This document shows positions 41,762-50,234 of a stretch of 64,000 nt of DNA, in pieces. Each line of letters starts with the position of its first letter. Positions within the stretch are counted from its first letter, which is position 1. Below the pieces are notes generated by a model. That model was given only the letters and a program-made list of their open reading frames with translations, did no database searches and was not told the origin of the DNA. Origin of the DNA: JBGQOG01 sp052113705. Its GTDB lineage: Bacteria > Pseudomonadota > Alphaproteobacteria > Rhodobacterales > Rhodobacteraceae. Made by a program: the position numbers and the translations under genes. The stretch lies in contig NZ_JBGQOG010000016.1 in NCBI RefSeq assembly GCF_052113705.1, positions 52,965 through 116,964 on the forward strand, written 5' to 3'.

Positions 41762-44382
41762 CGGCTGTCTCCGTATCCGTCGCTGCTGCCCCCGTCCCCG
41801 GCATCATCGCCGTCATCATCCCGGCCATCATTGTCAATATTGCCCGGCTGATCGAGCGGGTTGCGGCGTCCCGCCGCCCCGGCAGTGCCCGCAGCATCCG
41901 GCGCGGCGCCTGACGGCGGGGCTTTGGCGCGGGTTTCGGCCCCGGCTTCGGTTTCGGTTTCGTCGCCGGTTTCGGCGTCTGCCGCGGGGCGCGCCGCTGC
42001 ATTGCCCGGTCGCCGCGGCTGCAATGTCTCGGGATTGCGGATCCAGAGGTCGCGCTGCGCGAAGGGGATCTCGATCCCTTCGGCCGCAAAACGTGCCGCG
42101 ATTTCATGGTTCATGTCCGACAGCGCCACCATGCGGAAATTCACATCCGACAGCATCGCGCGGATTTCAAAATTCAGACTGTCCGCCCCAAAGCCGATGA
42201 AGAACACCCGCGGTTCGGGCGCGATGGCGACCATCGGATGGTTTTCGGCAATCTCATGCAGGATCTTCTCGACCTTGCGGGTGTCGGTGCCATAGGCAAC
42301 CCCCACCGGGACGATGACCCGGCCGATCAGATTGCCGCGCGTCCAGTTGGTCACCTGCCCCGAGACGAAATCGGCATTCGGCACGATGACATCGGTGCGG
42401 TCAAAGGTCTCGATCCGGGTCGAGCGGACCGAGATGGATTTCACGATCCCCTGCTGACCGCCGACCTCGATCCAGTCGCCCTCGGAAATGGGCCGTTCGA
42501 TCAACAGGATGATGCCCGAAACGAAGTTCTGCACGATGTTCTGCATGCCAAAACCCACGCCGAGCGACAGCCCCCCCGCGATCAACGCCAGCGAGGACAT
42601 GTCGATCCCCGCCGCGGTGATGGCGAAAAGCCCGGCGAGGATGATCCCGACATAGCCGATGCCCGAGATGATGGCATTCTGGCCGCCCTTGTCGATCTGG
42701 GTCTTGGGCAGCACGGTGGATTTCAGCGCGCTCTGCACAAAGCGCGTCACCGTATAGCCGAGGCCAAAGACCACCATCAGCGTCAGGAAAACCGTGGGCG
42801 AGAGCCGCGCGCCGCCAATGCTGATCCCGTTGCGGAATGAGGTCCAGATCTCGGTCAGATCCGCGACCCGCGCGCCCCAGATCAGCGCCAGGATCGGCAG
42901 GGCCCCGAGGGTCAGTGCAAAGCCGATCAGCACCGGCACCAGTGAATCGCGCGCCTCAACACCGGCGCGCATCACGATGACATAGATGTCCGCGAAAAGC
43001 CGCTGCACCACCACCAGCAGGCCCAGAAGGCCCAGGGTCAGCACCGCAGGCCAGATCAGCGCATTGGCGGCATTCACATAGCCCACCGCCGCCGCCAGCG
43101 GCGCCACCAGGGAAATCGCCAGCGCGGCATAGCCGAGCATCCCGATCACCCGGTCCCGCAGCACCGGCTCCACGCCTTCGACACGTTCATTGGCGACATG
43201 GCGGCGCAGGAGCTGCCCCACCCGCGACAGCAACAGCGCCGTCAAGAGGATCATCGGCAGCTGCACCACCCCGCTTGCCGCATCGGCATAGGTGGTCGCA
43301 TCCGCCGCCGCGGTGCCCGAAGCCAGATCCAGTGCCAGCGCCGAGCCGCTGGAGGGCACGAAGAGCTGATCCACCAGCGTGCGCAACGCGAGCAGGAGCG
43401 CCAGCATCGCGACGTAAAAACGCCCCTCGAACTTGCGGTCGGCCATCAGTTGCAAGACCGGCTCGACCTTGGGGTCGCGCGGGAAAAATTGCCCCGCCAG
43501 CCAGATCCCCACCAGCACCTTGAACCCGGCGGGCGGAATCAGCGCCAGAACCGCCGTCACCCTTTCGCCAAAAAGGCCGGTGACCAGCAGCGCCGCCACC
43601 AAAAGCGCCAGCCCGAGGTTGAGCAGCATGACCTGCGCAAAGGTCAGGAAAAACCGCAGCGCCCCCTCCGAGCGTTTGGGCAGGCGCGTGAGCAGCCACC
43701 CCAGCAGCCAGTCGAGCACCCGCCGCCCCAGCCAGAGGATCAGCACCGCAAGCACAAGCGAAACGAGGCTGATCGGCGCCTTGCTTTTGGCCTCGGCGAT
43801 CACGCCGGGCTGCTCGATCCGGGTCAGGGTCTCGTTGACAAGACCGCTGACGCCACGGGTGATCGCGGTAAATCCCGCGGGCCAATTCGCCGGGTTGATC
43901 GGCCAGGGCCAGACCTGCAGCAGCGCATCGGCCTGCCGGTCGCGGATCACCCGGTCGATCTCGCGCACGATACCGTCGGCGCGCGAAAACGCCTCCACCG
44001 CTGTGATGCCGGGGGCTTGCAGCGTGGCCAGCTGGGCATTCAACTCGGCGCGGCGGTCGGCAATGGCCTTGTCCTCTGCCGGTTCGCCTTCGGCCGGAAC
44101 CGGCCCCAAAGCGTTGATCTGGCCGCGCAGCGTCTCGATCCGCGTCTGATTGGCGTTTTGCGCCTCGGTGAACTGGCTGCGCCAGGTCACCACCGTGTCA
44201 CGCAGCGCCGTCAGATCGGCATCAGTGGCCGCCCCTTTGGCCACCGTCGCCTCGGCGCTGGTGGCCAGTTTGTCCCAGGCCTTGTAGTCCGGCGCGGCTG
44301 CATCCTGCGCCCAGAGCATCGCAGGCAGCAAAGCCAGCACGACAACCAGCGCGAGGAACCCTCGCCAGAACCGCAAGATCAT
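41758..44382 (-). CDS. large mechanosensitive channel, MscS family with DUF3772-type N-terminal domain
   Basis: 874 residues. Signal peptide (FLALVVVLALLPAMLWAQ), a coiled periplasmic region (about 30-150) of the DUF3772 kind, about ten membrane helices, then the MscS core: pore-lining helix LIAGGLSLGVGFGMQNIVQN, FVSGIILLIERPISEGDWIE, and the C-terminal cytoplasmic beta/alpha domains. The last 60 residues are a low-complexity acidic ETE/AE-repeat and G/D-rich tail. Probably relieves osmotic downshock. It overlaps cysK and alaX by 4 bp each. Start at 44382 is chosen for the signal peptide and ATGA overlap. Confidence 0.92.
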   Translation of the reverse strand: MILRFWRGFLALVVVLALLPAMLWAQDAAAPDYKAWDKLATSAEATVAKGAATDADLTALRDTVVTWRSQFTEAQNANQTRIETLRGQINALGPVPAEGEPAEDKAIADRRAELNAQLATLQAPGITAVEAFSRADGIVREIDRVIRDRQADALLQVWPWPINPANWPAGFTAITRGVSGLVNETLTRIEQPGVIAEAKSKAPISLVSLVLAVLILWLGRRVLDWLLGWLLTRLPKRSEGALRFFLTFAQVMLLNLGLALLVAALLVTGLFGERVTAVLALIPPAGFKVLVGIWLAGQFFPRDPKVEPVLQLMADRKFEGRFYVAMLALLLALRTLVDQLFVPSSGSALALDLASGTAAADATTYADAASGVVQLPMILLTALLLSRVGQLLRRHVANERVEGVEPVLRDRVIGMLGYAALAISLVAPLAAAVGYVNAANALIWPAVLTLGLLGLLVVVQRLFADIYVIVMRAGVEARDSLVPVLIGFALTLGALPILALIWGARVADLTEIWTSFRNGISIGGARLSPTVFLTLMVVFGLGYTVTRFVQSALKSTVLPKTQIDKGGQNAIISGIGYVGIILAGLFAITAAGIDMSSLALIAGGLSLGVGFGMQNIVQNFVSGIILLIERPISEGDWIEVGGQQGIVKSISVRSTRIETFDRTDVIVPNADFVSGQVTNWTRGNLIGRVIVPVGVAYGTDTRKVEKILHEIAENHPMVAIAPEPRVFFIGFGADSLNFEIRAMLSDVNFRMVALSDMNHEIAARFAAEGIEIPFAQRDLWIRNPETLQPRRPGNAAARPAADAETGDETETEAGAETRAKAPPSGAAPDAAGTAGAAGRRNPLDQPGNIDNDGRDDDGDDAGDGGSSDGYGDSR

Positions 44383-45410
44383 CCCCGGTACACTTCCGGC
44401 AGCACGCGGCCCGCCGTGTCCAGCCATTCCGGCACCGGCAGCCCGCGCGGGCGCAGGAACTCGGGGTTGAAAAGCTTGGTCTGATAGCGGGTGCCGTAAT
44501 CGCACAGGATGGTCACGATGGTGTGGCCCGGCCCCATTTCCTGCGCCATGCGGATCGCACCGGCGACGTTGATGCCAGACGAACCGCCAAGGCAAAGCCC
44601 CTCATCGGTCAACAGGTCAAACACCACCGGCAGCGCCTCGGCATCGGGGATGCGGTAGCTGAAATCCGGGGTCAGCCCTTCGAGATTGGCGGTGATCCGG
44701 CCCTGCCCGATCCCCTCGGTGATCGAGGAACCTTCGGATTTCAGCTCGCCCTCGGTGTAGAAGGAATGCAGCGCCGCGCCCTCGGGATCGGCGAGGCCGA
44801 TCTTGACGCCCTTGGGCTGCAACGCCATCGCGCAGCCCGCCAGCGTGCCGCCCGAGCCCACCGCACAGATGAAACCATCGACCTTGCCGCCGGTCTGGTC
44901 CCAGATCTCGGGACCGGTGGTTTCCACATGCGCCTGACGGTTGGCGACATTGTCGAACTGATTGGCCCAGATGGCGCCATTCGGCTCGGTCTTGGCCAGG
45001 GCCTCGGCCAGACGGCCCGAGTAATGCACGTAGTTGTTGGGGTTGGAATAGGGCGCCGCCGGCACCTGCACCAGCTCTGCCCCCGCCAGCCGCAACATGT
45101 CTTTCTTTTCCTGAGACTGGGTCTCGGGGATGACGATCACGGTTTTGAACCCCATCGAGGCACCAACGAGGGCCAGACCGATGCCGGTATTGCCCGCCGT
45201 GCCCTCAACAATGGTGCCGCCGGGTTTCAACAGCCCCTTGGCCACCGCATCCTTGATGATGTAGAGCGCCGCGCGGTCCTTGACCGACTGGCCGGGGTTC
45301 ATGAATTCGGCCTTGCCCAGAATCTCGCAGCCCGTGGCCTCCGAGGCTTTCTTGAGCCGGATCAACGGCGTGTTGCCGATGGATTGGGCCAGATCGTTGC
45401 AAATGCGCAT
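44379..45410 (-). CDS. cysK: cysteine synthase (O-acetylserine sulfhydrylase) of the trg locus
   Basis: 343 residues. PLP lysine K44 in NPGQSVKDRAA, phosphate loop and substrate loop GTAGNTGIGLAL, GSGGTLAGC, and GGSSGINVAGA. Makes cysteine from O-acetylserine and sulfide in the cytoplasm. In Rhodobacter sphaeroides cysK is part of the trgAB tellurite-resistance locus, and the same order is found here (trgA, trgB, cysK). 201 bp separates it from trgB, so it may also have its own promoter. Confidence 0.92.
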   Translation of the reverse strand: MRICNDLAQSIGNTPLIRLKKASEATGCEILGKAEFMNPGQSVKDRAALYIIKDAVAKGLLKPGGTIVEGTAGNTGIGLALVGASMGFKTVIVIPETQSQEKKDMLRLAGAELVQVPAAPYSNPNNYVHYSGRLAEALAKTEPNGAIWANQFDNVANRQAHVETTGPEIWDQTGGKVDGFICAVGSGGTLAGCAMALQPKGVKIGLADPEGAALHSFYTEGELKSEGSSITEGIGQGRITANLEGLTPDFSYRIPDAEALPVVFDLLTDEGLCLGGSSGINVAGAIRMAQEMGPGHTIVTILCDYGTRYQTKLFNPEFLRPRGLPVPEWLDTAGRVLPEVYRG

Positions 45411-45611
45411 GTCACTCTCCTCCTGCGGGCAGCGGGGTTCCCCCCGGTCCGGCCCCGCGGCATCATGGTTGATCCAGACTTATGCTGAGAGCGGCGCGGC
45501 CTCAAGCCCCGAAGGCGGCGACATCGCGGCGAAGCCGCATGATCTGGTGGCGTGATCCGGTGGCGCCATGCGGCGGCGTGATGCGGCGCCGGATGCGGCG
45601 GGGGACGGCCC

Positions 45612-46853
45612 TCAGCCCCGGCGCGCGGGGGCGGGGCTGCCGCCCGCTGCGGCCTGCGCCGGTCCGGCCTCGGCCTGCTGCACGAGGGCCGCGGCGCGCA
45701 GTTGTGCCCGCGCGCGGGCCAGAAACTGCACCAGCACCAACAGCGGCGCATTGTCGATCTCGCCCGATTGCGCCAGCTCCATCAGCTGATCGAACCCCAC
45801 CAGATGCGCACGGATATCCTCGCCCTCGGCCTCCAGCCCCCCGGGCTGCGCCACCCCGTCAGGAAGGTCTGCAAGTGCAAGATAAGAATAGATATATTCT
45901 GTTTTCGCCCCGGGCGACGGATAGTAACTCGGCCCCGGGATCAGACGGCCCAGCGTCAGGCCCGCCTCTTCCGCCGCCTCGCGGCGCGCGGCCATTTCCG
46001 GCGTTTCGCCCGCGTCGATCCGGCCCGCAACCGCCTCCAGAAGCCAGGGATTGCGGTCGCCGCGCAGCCAGGGGCCGGGGCGGAACTGCTCGATCACCAG
46101 CACGCGGTCGCGCATCGGGTCATAGGGCAACAGCACCACCGCATCACAGGACACGAACACCGCCCGCTCCATCGGTTCGGACTCGGTGCCGTCAAACCGC
46201 CGGTGGCGCAGCAGATGATCCTCGACCGCAAAGAAATGTGCATAGGGAATGCGGCGTTGCAGGCTGGCGACATCCCCGGGCTGGGCGTCATGGCGCAGCG
46301 TGGCGGGCTTGTCCTCCTGCGCGCGCAGCCGCGAGGCCGCCCGCACGAGGAGCGAACCGCGCCGCGCCGCCAAAGCCTCGGCGCTCAGCGCACCCTGCGC
46401 GGCCATCACATCGGCGGCGGTTTCGGTGGCAATCGCCCCCCAGCGCGCGGCCCAAACCTCTTGCTGCCAGGGCGCGGCCCCCTTCTGCGCGGGCGTCGGC
46501 TCAAAGCTGACCGCCGGGGTCAGCCCCGCGTTCAGCCCCGCCCCCATCGCCGCCGGATCAAGCGCGCCCCCTTCGGCCGCGACCAGCCGGTGCGTCTCGC
46601 CATAGCCCATGGCGGCGGCAAAGAACGACAGCCGCGCCATTGCCTCCTGCCCCGGCGCGGTCAGCAAGAACCCCGCCACCGCCGCCGCGGCCCCCGGCGA
46701 GATCACCGGCACGGCGGCCGGCGCGGGCCCGCTGGCGCTGTGGCGCAGATCATGCCCCGGCAGGACCGCCGGGATCAGATCGGGCGTCTCGCCCAGCACG
46801 ACCGACAGCAGCGGCCGATGCGCCAAAGCGCCAGTGAGAAACACATTATCCAT
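45612..46853 (-). CDS. trgB: TrgB-like Nudix ADP-sugar hydrolase with N-terminal cyclotransferase-like domain
   Basis: 413 residues. N-terminal MDNVFLTGALAHRPLLSVVL resembles gamma-glutamylcyclotransferase/AIG2-like folds (G-T/A-L-R near the start). The C-terminal domain holds a full Nudix box G277..L299 (GRIDAGETP, then REAAEEAGL) and YYPSPGAKTEYIYSYLA typical of ADP-ribose pyrophosphatases. TrgB of Rhodobacter is needed for high-level tellurite resistance; molecular role unresolved. Its ATG shares an A with the trgA stop (TGATG). Confidence 0.85.
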   Translation of the reverse strand: MDNVFLTGALAHRPLLSVVLGETPDLIPAVLPGHDLRHSASGPAPAAVPVISPGAAAAVAGFLLTAPGQEAMARLSFFAAAMGYGETHRLVAAEGGALDPAAMGAGLNAGLTPAVSFEPTPAQKGAAPWQQEVWAARWGAIATETAADVMAAQGALSAEALAARRGSLLVRAASRLRAQEDKPATLRHDAQPGDVASLQRRIPYAHFFAVEDHLLRHRRFDGTESEPMERAVFVSCDAVVLLPYDPMRDRVLVIEQFRPGPWLRGDRNPWLLEAVAGRIDAGETPEMAARREAAEEAGLTLGRLIPGPSYYPSPGAKTEYIYSYLALADLPDGVAQPGGLEAEGEDIRAHLVGFDQLMELAQSGEIDNAPLLVLVQFLARARAQLRAAALVQQAEAGPAQAAAGGSPAPARRG

Positions 46854-47293
46854 CAGGGCCACCGCCGTCCGGCCCAATGAGCGATCAGCCCGCCGAACGC
46901 CCCGCCGAGGATGAGCACGATGACAATATCCGGGAACAGGCCCTTCTGCCCCAGATCCAGCGCCTTTTGGATGGTGTCGATCAGCGCATCCGACAGGCCC
47001 GCGTAATGCATGTTCAGCGACTGGCGGATCATCAGCACGAAGGCCGTGCTCAAAAGCACGAGCACGGTCACATAGGCCATCGCCGTCAGCCCGATCTGCA
47101 GCATGGCGATTTTGCCGCGCCGGGCCTGACTGCCGACCATGAACCAGCCGAACAAAACCCCGTAGCCCACGGCAAACAAAGGCAGATAGTCGATCTTGGC
47201 CGCGCCCGGCATTTCCTGCAACAAGAGCCACCCCGCCAAAAATGCCGCGCCACCCAGAACGATGGTGGCGAAGAGTTTGGCGGCGGTGGGCAT
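46853..47293 (-). CDS. trgA: TrgA-like inner-membrane protein, tellurite resistance
   Basis: 146 residues, four predicted membrane helices (about 7-26, 36-55, 66-90, 121-140). Size, topology and position directly before trgB and cysK match TrgA of Rhodobacter sphaeroides. Starts 4 bp after the cyclopropane synthase stop. Biochemical function unknown; assignment relies mainly on gene order. Confidence 0.75.
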   Translation of the reverse strand: MPTAAKLFATIVLGGAAFLAGWLLLQEMPGAAKIDYLPLFAVGYGVLFGWFMVGSQARRGKIAMLQIGLTAMAYVTVLVLLSTAFVLMIRQSLNMHYAGLSDALIDTIQKALDLGQKGLFPDIVIVLILGGAFGGLIAHWAGRRWP

Positions 47294-47297
47294 AGGG

Positions 47298-48560
47298 TCA
47301 GGGCCTTTGGTAAGTGATCTGCGTCACATCGCAGTTTCCGCCCTCAAACGAGCCTGCGCAAGAGGCCAGATAGAAATTCCACATCCGCCGGAAGCGATCA
47401 TCAAAGCCCATCGCCGCAATCTCGGGCCAGCGGGCGTTGAAGCGCTCTTCCCAGATCCGCAGGGTGCGGGAATAGGAACGCCCGAATTCGCGCGAACCCA
47501 GCGTCACCAACCCCTGCGCCTGCCCCTGCGCCCGCAGCACGGTGGGCGAGGGCAACATGCCGCCCGGGAAGATGTATTTCTGAATGAAATCAGGGGTTTT
47601 GCGGTAAACCTCATAGCGTTTGTCCTGTACGGTGATCACCTGCAGACAGGCTTTGCCACCCGGTTTCAGACAGGACCGGAGCTGATTGAAATAGACGGGC
47701 CAGTATTTCTCGCCCACCGCCTCGAACATCTCGATCGAGGCCACAGCGTCATATTGCCCCCGCTCATCGCGGTAATCCTGCAGCTTCAGCGTCACCCGGT
47801 CCTGCAGGCCCTTGGCCCGGATCCGCGCCTCGGCATAGGCCAGTTGCTCGGCCGAAATGGTCAGGCCGGTCACCTTCAGCCCGCGCTCGCCCGCCGCATA
47901 TTCGGCAAAGCCACCCCAGCCGCAGCCGATCTCAAGCACATGATCGCCGGGTTTCACGTCCAACGCATCGCAGAGTGCGGCATATTTCGCCCGCTGCGCC
48001 TCGGCGAGGGCGGCGACGGCGGCGGTCCCCTCGGCGGGGACGGCATCGGGATCGGCAAAGAGCGCCGAGGAATAGGTCATCGTCGGGTCCAGCCAGAGGC
48101 TGTAGAAATCATTCCCCAGATCATAATGATGCGCGATGTTGCGCCGCGCCTGTTTCTTGGAATTGCCGCGCAGCCAATGGCGGAAATTCTCAAAGGCGCG
48201 CACCAGCGACCCGCCCGGAAAGCCGTCATAGACCTCATCATTGCCCGATTGCATCAGATCCATGAAGGCCATCAGATCGGGCGTGGTCCAGCCCTCGTCG
48301 AGATAGGCTTCGCAAAAGCCCAGATCGCCGTCGCGGATCAGCCGGGCAAAGACATCGGTGTCATGCACCTGCACACAGGCATGCGGCCCCGGCTGCGGCC
48401 CTTCGGCGCGAAACAGCCGCCCGTCCGGCAGCACGAAATCCAGGCGCCCGGAGCGCATCTTTCCCAGCACCGCAAAAACGGCGCCGAAATAGCGCGGCAG
48501 ATTTTTCTGCCCGCGGGTATCGGTCAGAATCTCGGTGCTCATGGTGGAGAAATCAAACAT
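47298..48560 (-). CDS. cfa: cyclopropane-fatty-acid synthase-type lipid methyltransferase
   Basis: 420 residues. N-terminal lipid-binding domain, IAHHYDLGNDFYSLWLDPTM (about 142-161, bicarbonate/active-site region), SAM motif HVLEIGCGWGGFAEYA (207-222), EMFEAVGEKYW and QVITV. Transfers a methylene from S-adenosylmethionine to unsaturated phospholipid acyl chains in the membrane. In R. sphaeroides a cfa gene next to photolyase belongs to the sigmaE singlet-oxygen regulon. A start at 48560 (MFDFS) is preferred for its purine-rich leader; 48542 is possible. Confidence 0.92.
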   Translation of the reverse strand: MFDFSTMSTEILTDTRGQKNLPRYFGAVFAVLGKMRSGRLDFVLPDGRLFRAEGPQPGPHACVQVHDTDVFARLIRDGDLGFCEAYLDEGWTTPDLMAFMDLMQSGNDEVYDGFPGGSLVRAFENFRHWLRGNSKKQARRNIAHHYDLGNDFYSLWLDPTMTYSSALFADPDAVPAEGTAAVAALAEAQRAKYAALCDALDVKPGDHVLEIGCGWGGFAEYAAGERGLKVTGLTISAEQLAYAEARIRAKGLQDRVTLKLQDYRDERGQYDAVASIEMFEAVGEKYWPVYFNQLRSCLKPGGKACLQVITVQDKRYEVYRKTPDFIQKYIFPGGMLPSPTVLRAQGQAQGLVTLGSREFGRSYSRTLRIWEERFNARWPEIAAMGFDDRFRRMWNFYLASCAGSFEGGNCDVTQITYQRP

Positions 48561-48606
48561 CCTTACCCCCTTGTTTACAAGTCTACGCCGCGCCTGGGCG
48601 TTTGGT

Positions 48607-50037
48607 TCACTTGATCTCGGGCGATTTTTTGCCGCGTTGATAGGCCTCTAGCGCCCGCGCGCGCCCCTCGGCCAGGTCAATGCGCGGCCGGGGATAGGGC
48701 TGATCCGGCGCCAGGCCCCAGCTTTTCGGGCAAGCGGCAAAGAAATCCAGTGCCGTTTGCGGCGGCTGCCGCTGGCCTTCGGCGATAAAGCAGCGGCGGT
48801 AATGTCCGGCGCGGTCAAATTTCTCGGCCTGCCCCGCCGGGTTGAACACGCGGAAATAGGGCGCCGCATCGGGGCCCGACCCCGCCACCCATTGCCAGCC
48901 CATCGCATTCGCCGCCGGATCCCAGTCGATCAGGCAATCCTCGAACCAGGCGAGGCCCAGCCGCCAATCGGTCAGCAGATGCTTGGTCAGATAGCTGGCC
49001 GCGATCATCCGCGCCCGGTTGTGCATGGTGCCCGTCACATACATCTCGCGCATCGCGGCATCGACAAAGGGCTCTCCGGTCATGCCGCGCTGCCAGGCCG
49101 TCAGATCTGCGCTCGCGCCGCGCCAGGGAAAAGCTTCCCATTCCGCGCGCCAGTTTTCCTGCGGCAATTGCGGGAAATGGTGCAAGAGATGCCAGGAAAA
49201 CTCGCGCCAGACCAACTCCTTGAGGAAATGCTCGGCGCTGGCACTGCTGGTGTCATGCAGCACCCGCCAGCCCGCGTGCCAGATCTGCCGGGGGCTGATC
49301 TCGCCATAGGTCAGATTTTCCGACAGGCGCGAGGTGGCGGGCAGATCGGGGTGATCGCGATCCTCCTTGTAGCTAAGTACCGGTCCGTCGAGGAAATCGG
49401 CCAGCCGCCTTTGCGCCACCGCCTCGCCCACGCCCGCATGCCGCTCCACCACCGCCGCACCGCGCCGCATCGCGGCCCCCATCTGCCAATCGTCCAGATT
49501 GTCCGTGGCGGGCCAGACCTCGGGCGCCGGGATCTGCGCGGGCGCGGGCAGCGCCGGGGCCACCGGCCGGTCACGCACCGCGCGCCAATAGGGGGTATAG
49601 ACGCGGTAGGGGCCGCCCTGCCCCGTCTCGACCGTCCAGGGCTCAAACAAAAGATGCCCGGAATGGCTTTTCACCGCGATCCCTTCGGCCTTCAGCACCG
49701 CCTTGACCTCGGTATCACGGGCGATGCTCTGCGGATCATAGAGCCGCGACCAATGCAGCATATCCGCCCCGGTTTCGGCGATCAGCGCCCGCAGCACCGC
49801 CAGCGCAGGCCCCTGCCGCAGGATCAGGCGGCTGCCGCACGCGGCCAGACCCTGCGCAAGTGACGCGACGGAAAGCCCCAGCCGCCAGCGCGGTGCCGCC
49901 CCCAGAGATTGCGTCTCGGGATCGTCGATAAAGACAGGAATCACCGGGCGGCCCAAAGAAGAGGCCGCGGTCAGTGCCGGGTGATCGCTGAGCCGCAAAT
50001 CACGGCGGAGCCATAGAATAATCGGTTTTTGCTGCAT
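48607..50037 (-). CDS. phr: deoxyribodipyrimidine photolyase
   Basis: 476 residues. N-terminal antenna domain ILWLRRDLRLSDHPAL; C-terminal FAD domain with LVWREFSWHLLHHFP, MTGEPFVDAAMREMYVTG, MHNRARMIAASYLTKHL, and WQWVAGSGPDAAPYFRVFNP. It splits UV-induced pyrimidine dimers using blue light. First gene of the leftward run; a sigmaE-like promoter lies directly upstream, and GAGGGA is its ribosome-binding site. Confidence 0.95.
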   Translation of the reverse strand: MQQKPIILWLRRDLRLSDHPALTAASSLGRPVIPVFIDDPETQSLGAAPRWRLGLSVASLAQGLAACGSRLILRQGPALAVLRALIAETGADMLHWSRLYDPQSIARDTEVKAVLKAEGIAVKSHSGHLLFEPWTVETGQGGPYRVYTPYWRAVRDRPVAPALPAPAQIPAPEVWPATDNLDDWQMGAAMRRGAAVVERHAGVGEAVAQRRLADFLDGPVLSYKEDRDHPDLPATSRLSENLTYGEISPRQIWHAGWRVLHDTSSASAEHFLKELVWREFSWHLLHHFPQLPQENWRAEWEAFPWRGASADLTAWQRGMTGEPFVDAAMREMYVTGTMHNRARMIAASYLTKHLLTDWRLGLAWFEDCLIDWDPAANAMGWQWVAGSGPDAAPYFRVFNPAGQAEKFDRAGHYRRCFIAEGQRQPPQTALDFFAACPKSWGLAPDQPYPRPRIDLAEGRARALEAYQRGKKSPEIK

Positions 50038-50052
50038 TTTTCCCTCTTACTC

Positions 50053-50081
50053 CTTCTACGCAGCCCGCCCCGCCCGGATCA
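50053..50081 (-). promoter_or_regulatory. candidate sigmaE (RpoE/ChrR) promoter of phr-cfa-trgAB
   Basis: Minus strand TGATCC (50081-50076), 17-nt spacer, TAGAAG (50058-50053), 16 nt before the photolyase ATG. This equals the R. sphaeroides sigmaE pattern TGATC-N18-TA, and phr/cfa are known sigmaE targets there. Start of transcription would fall near 50046, leaving GAGGGA as ribosome-binding site. Confidence 0.65.
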
Positions 50082-50234
50082 ATCATTCTGCTGGGCATTT
50101 TCATCTGCCCAAAATACAGGCACATGCTCAATCCCGGCCCGCCGCGGCCAACCGGGTGCCAATTCAGACTTGCAGCGCGAAAAACCCGCCACTAGCGTTT
50201 GTGCAGCCACAGCTTCCACCCCGAAAGGATGACC

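Noticed and set aside
45612..47231. 539-codon version of the Nudix gene
   Set aside because: Its first 126 residues are trgA read in the wrong frame; the true start is the ATG at 46853 that overlaps the trgA stop.
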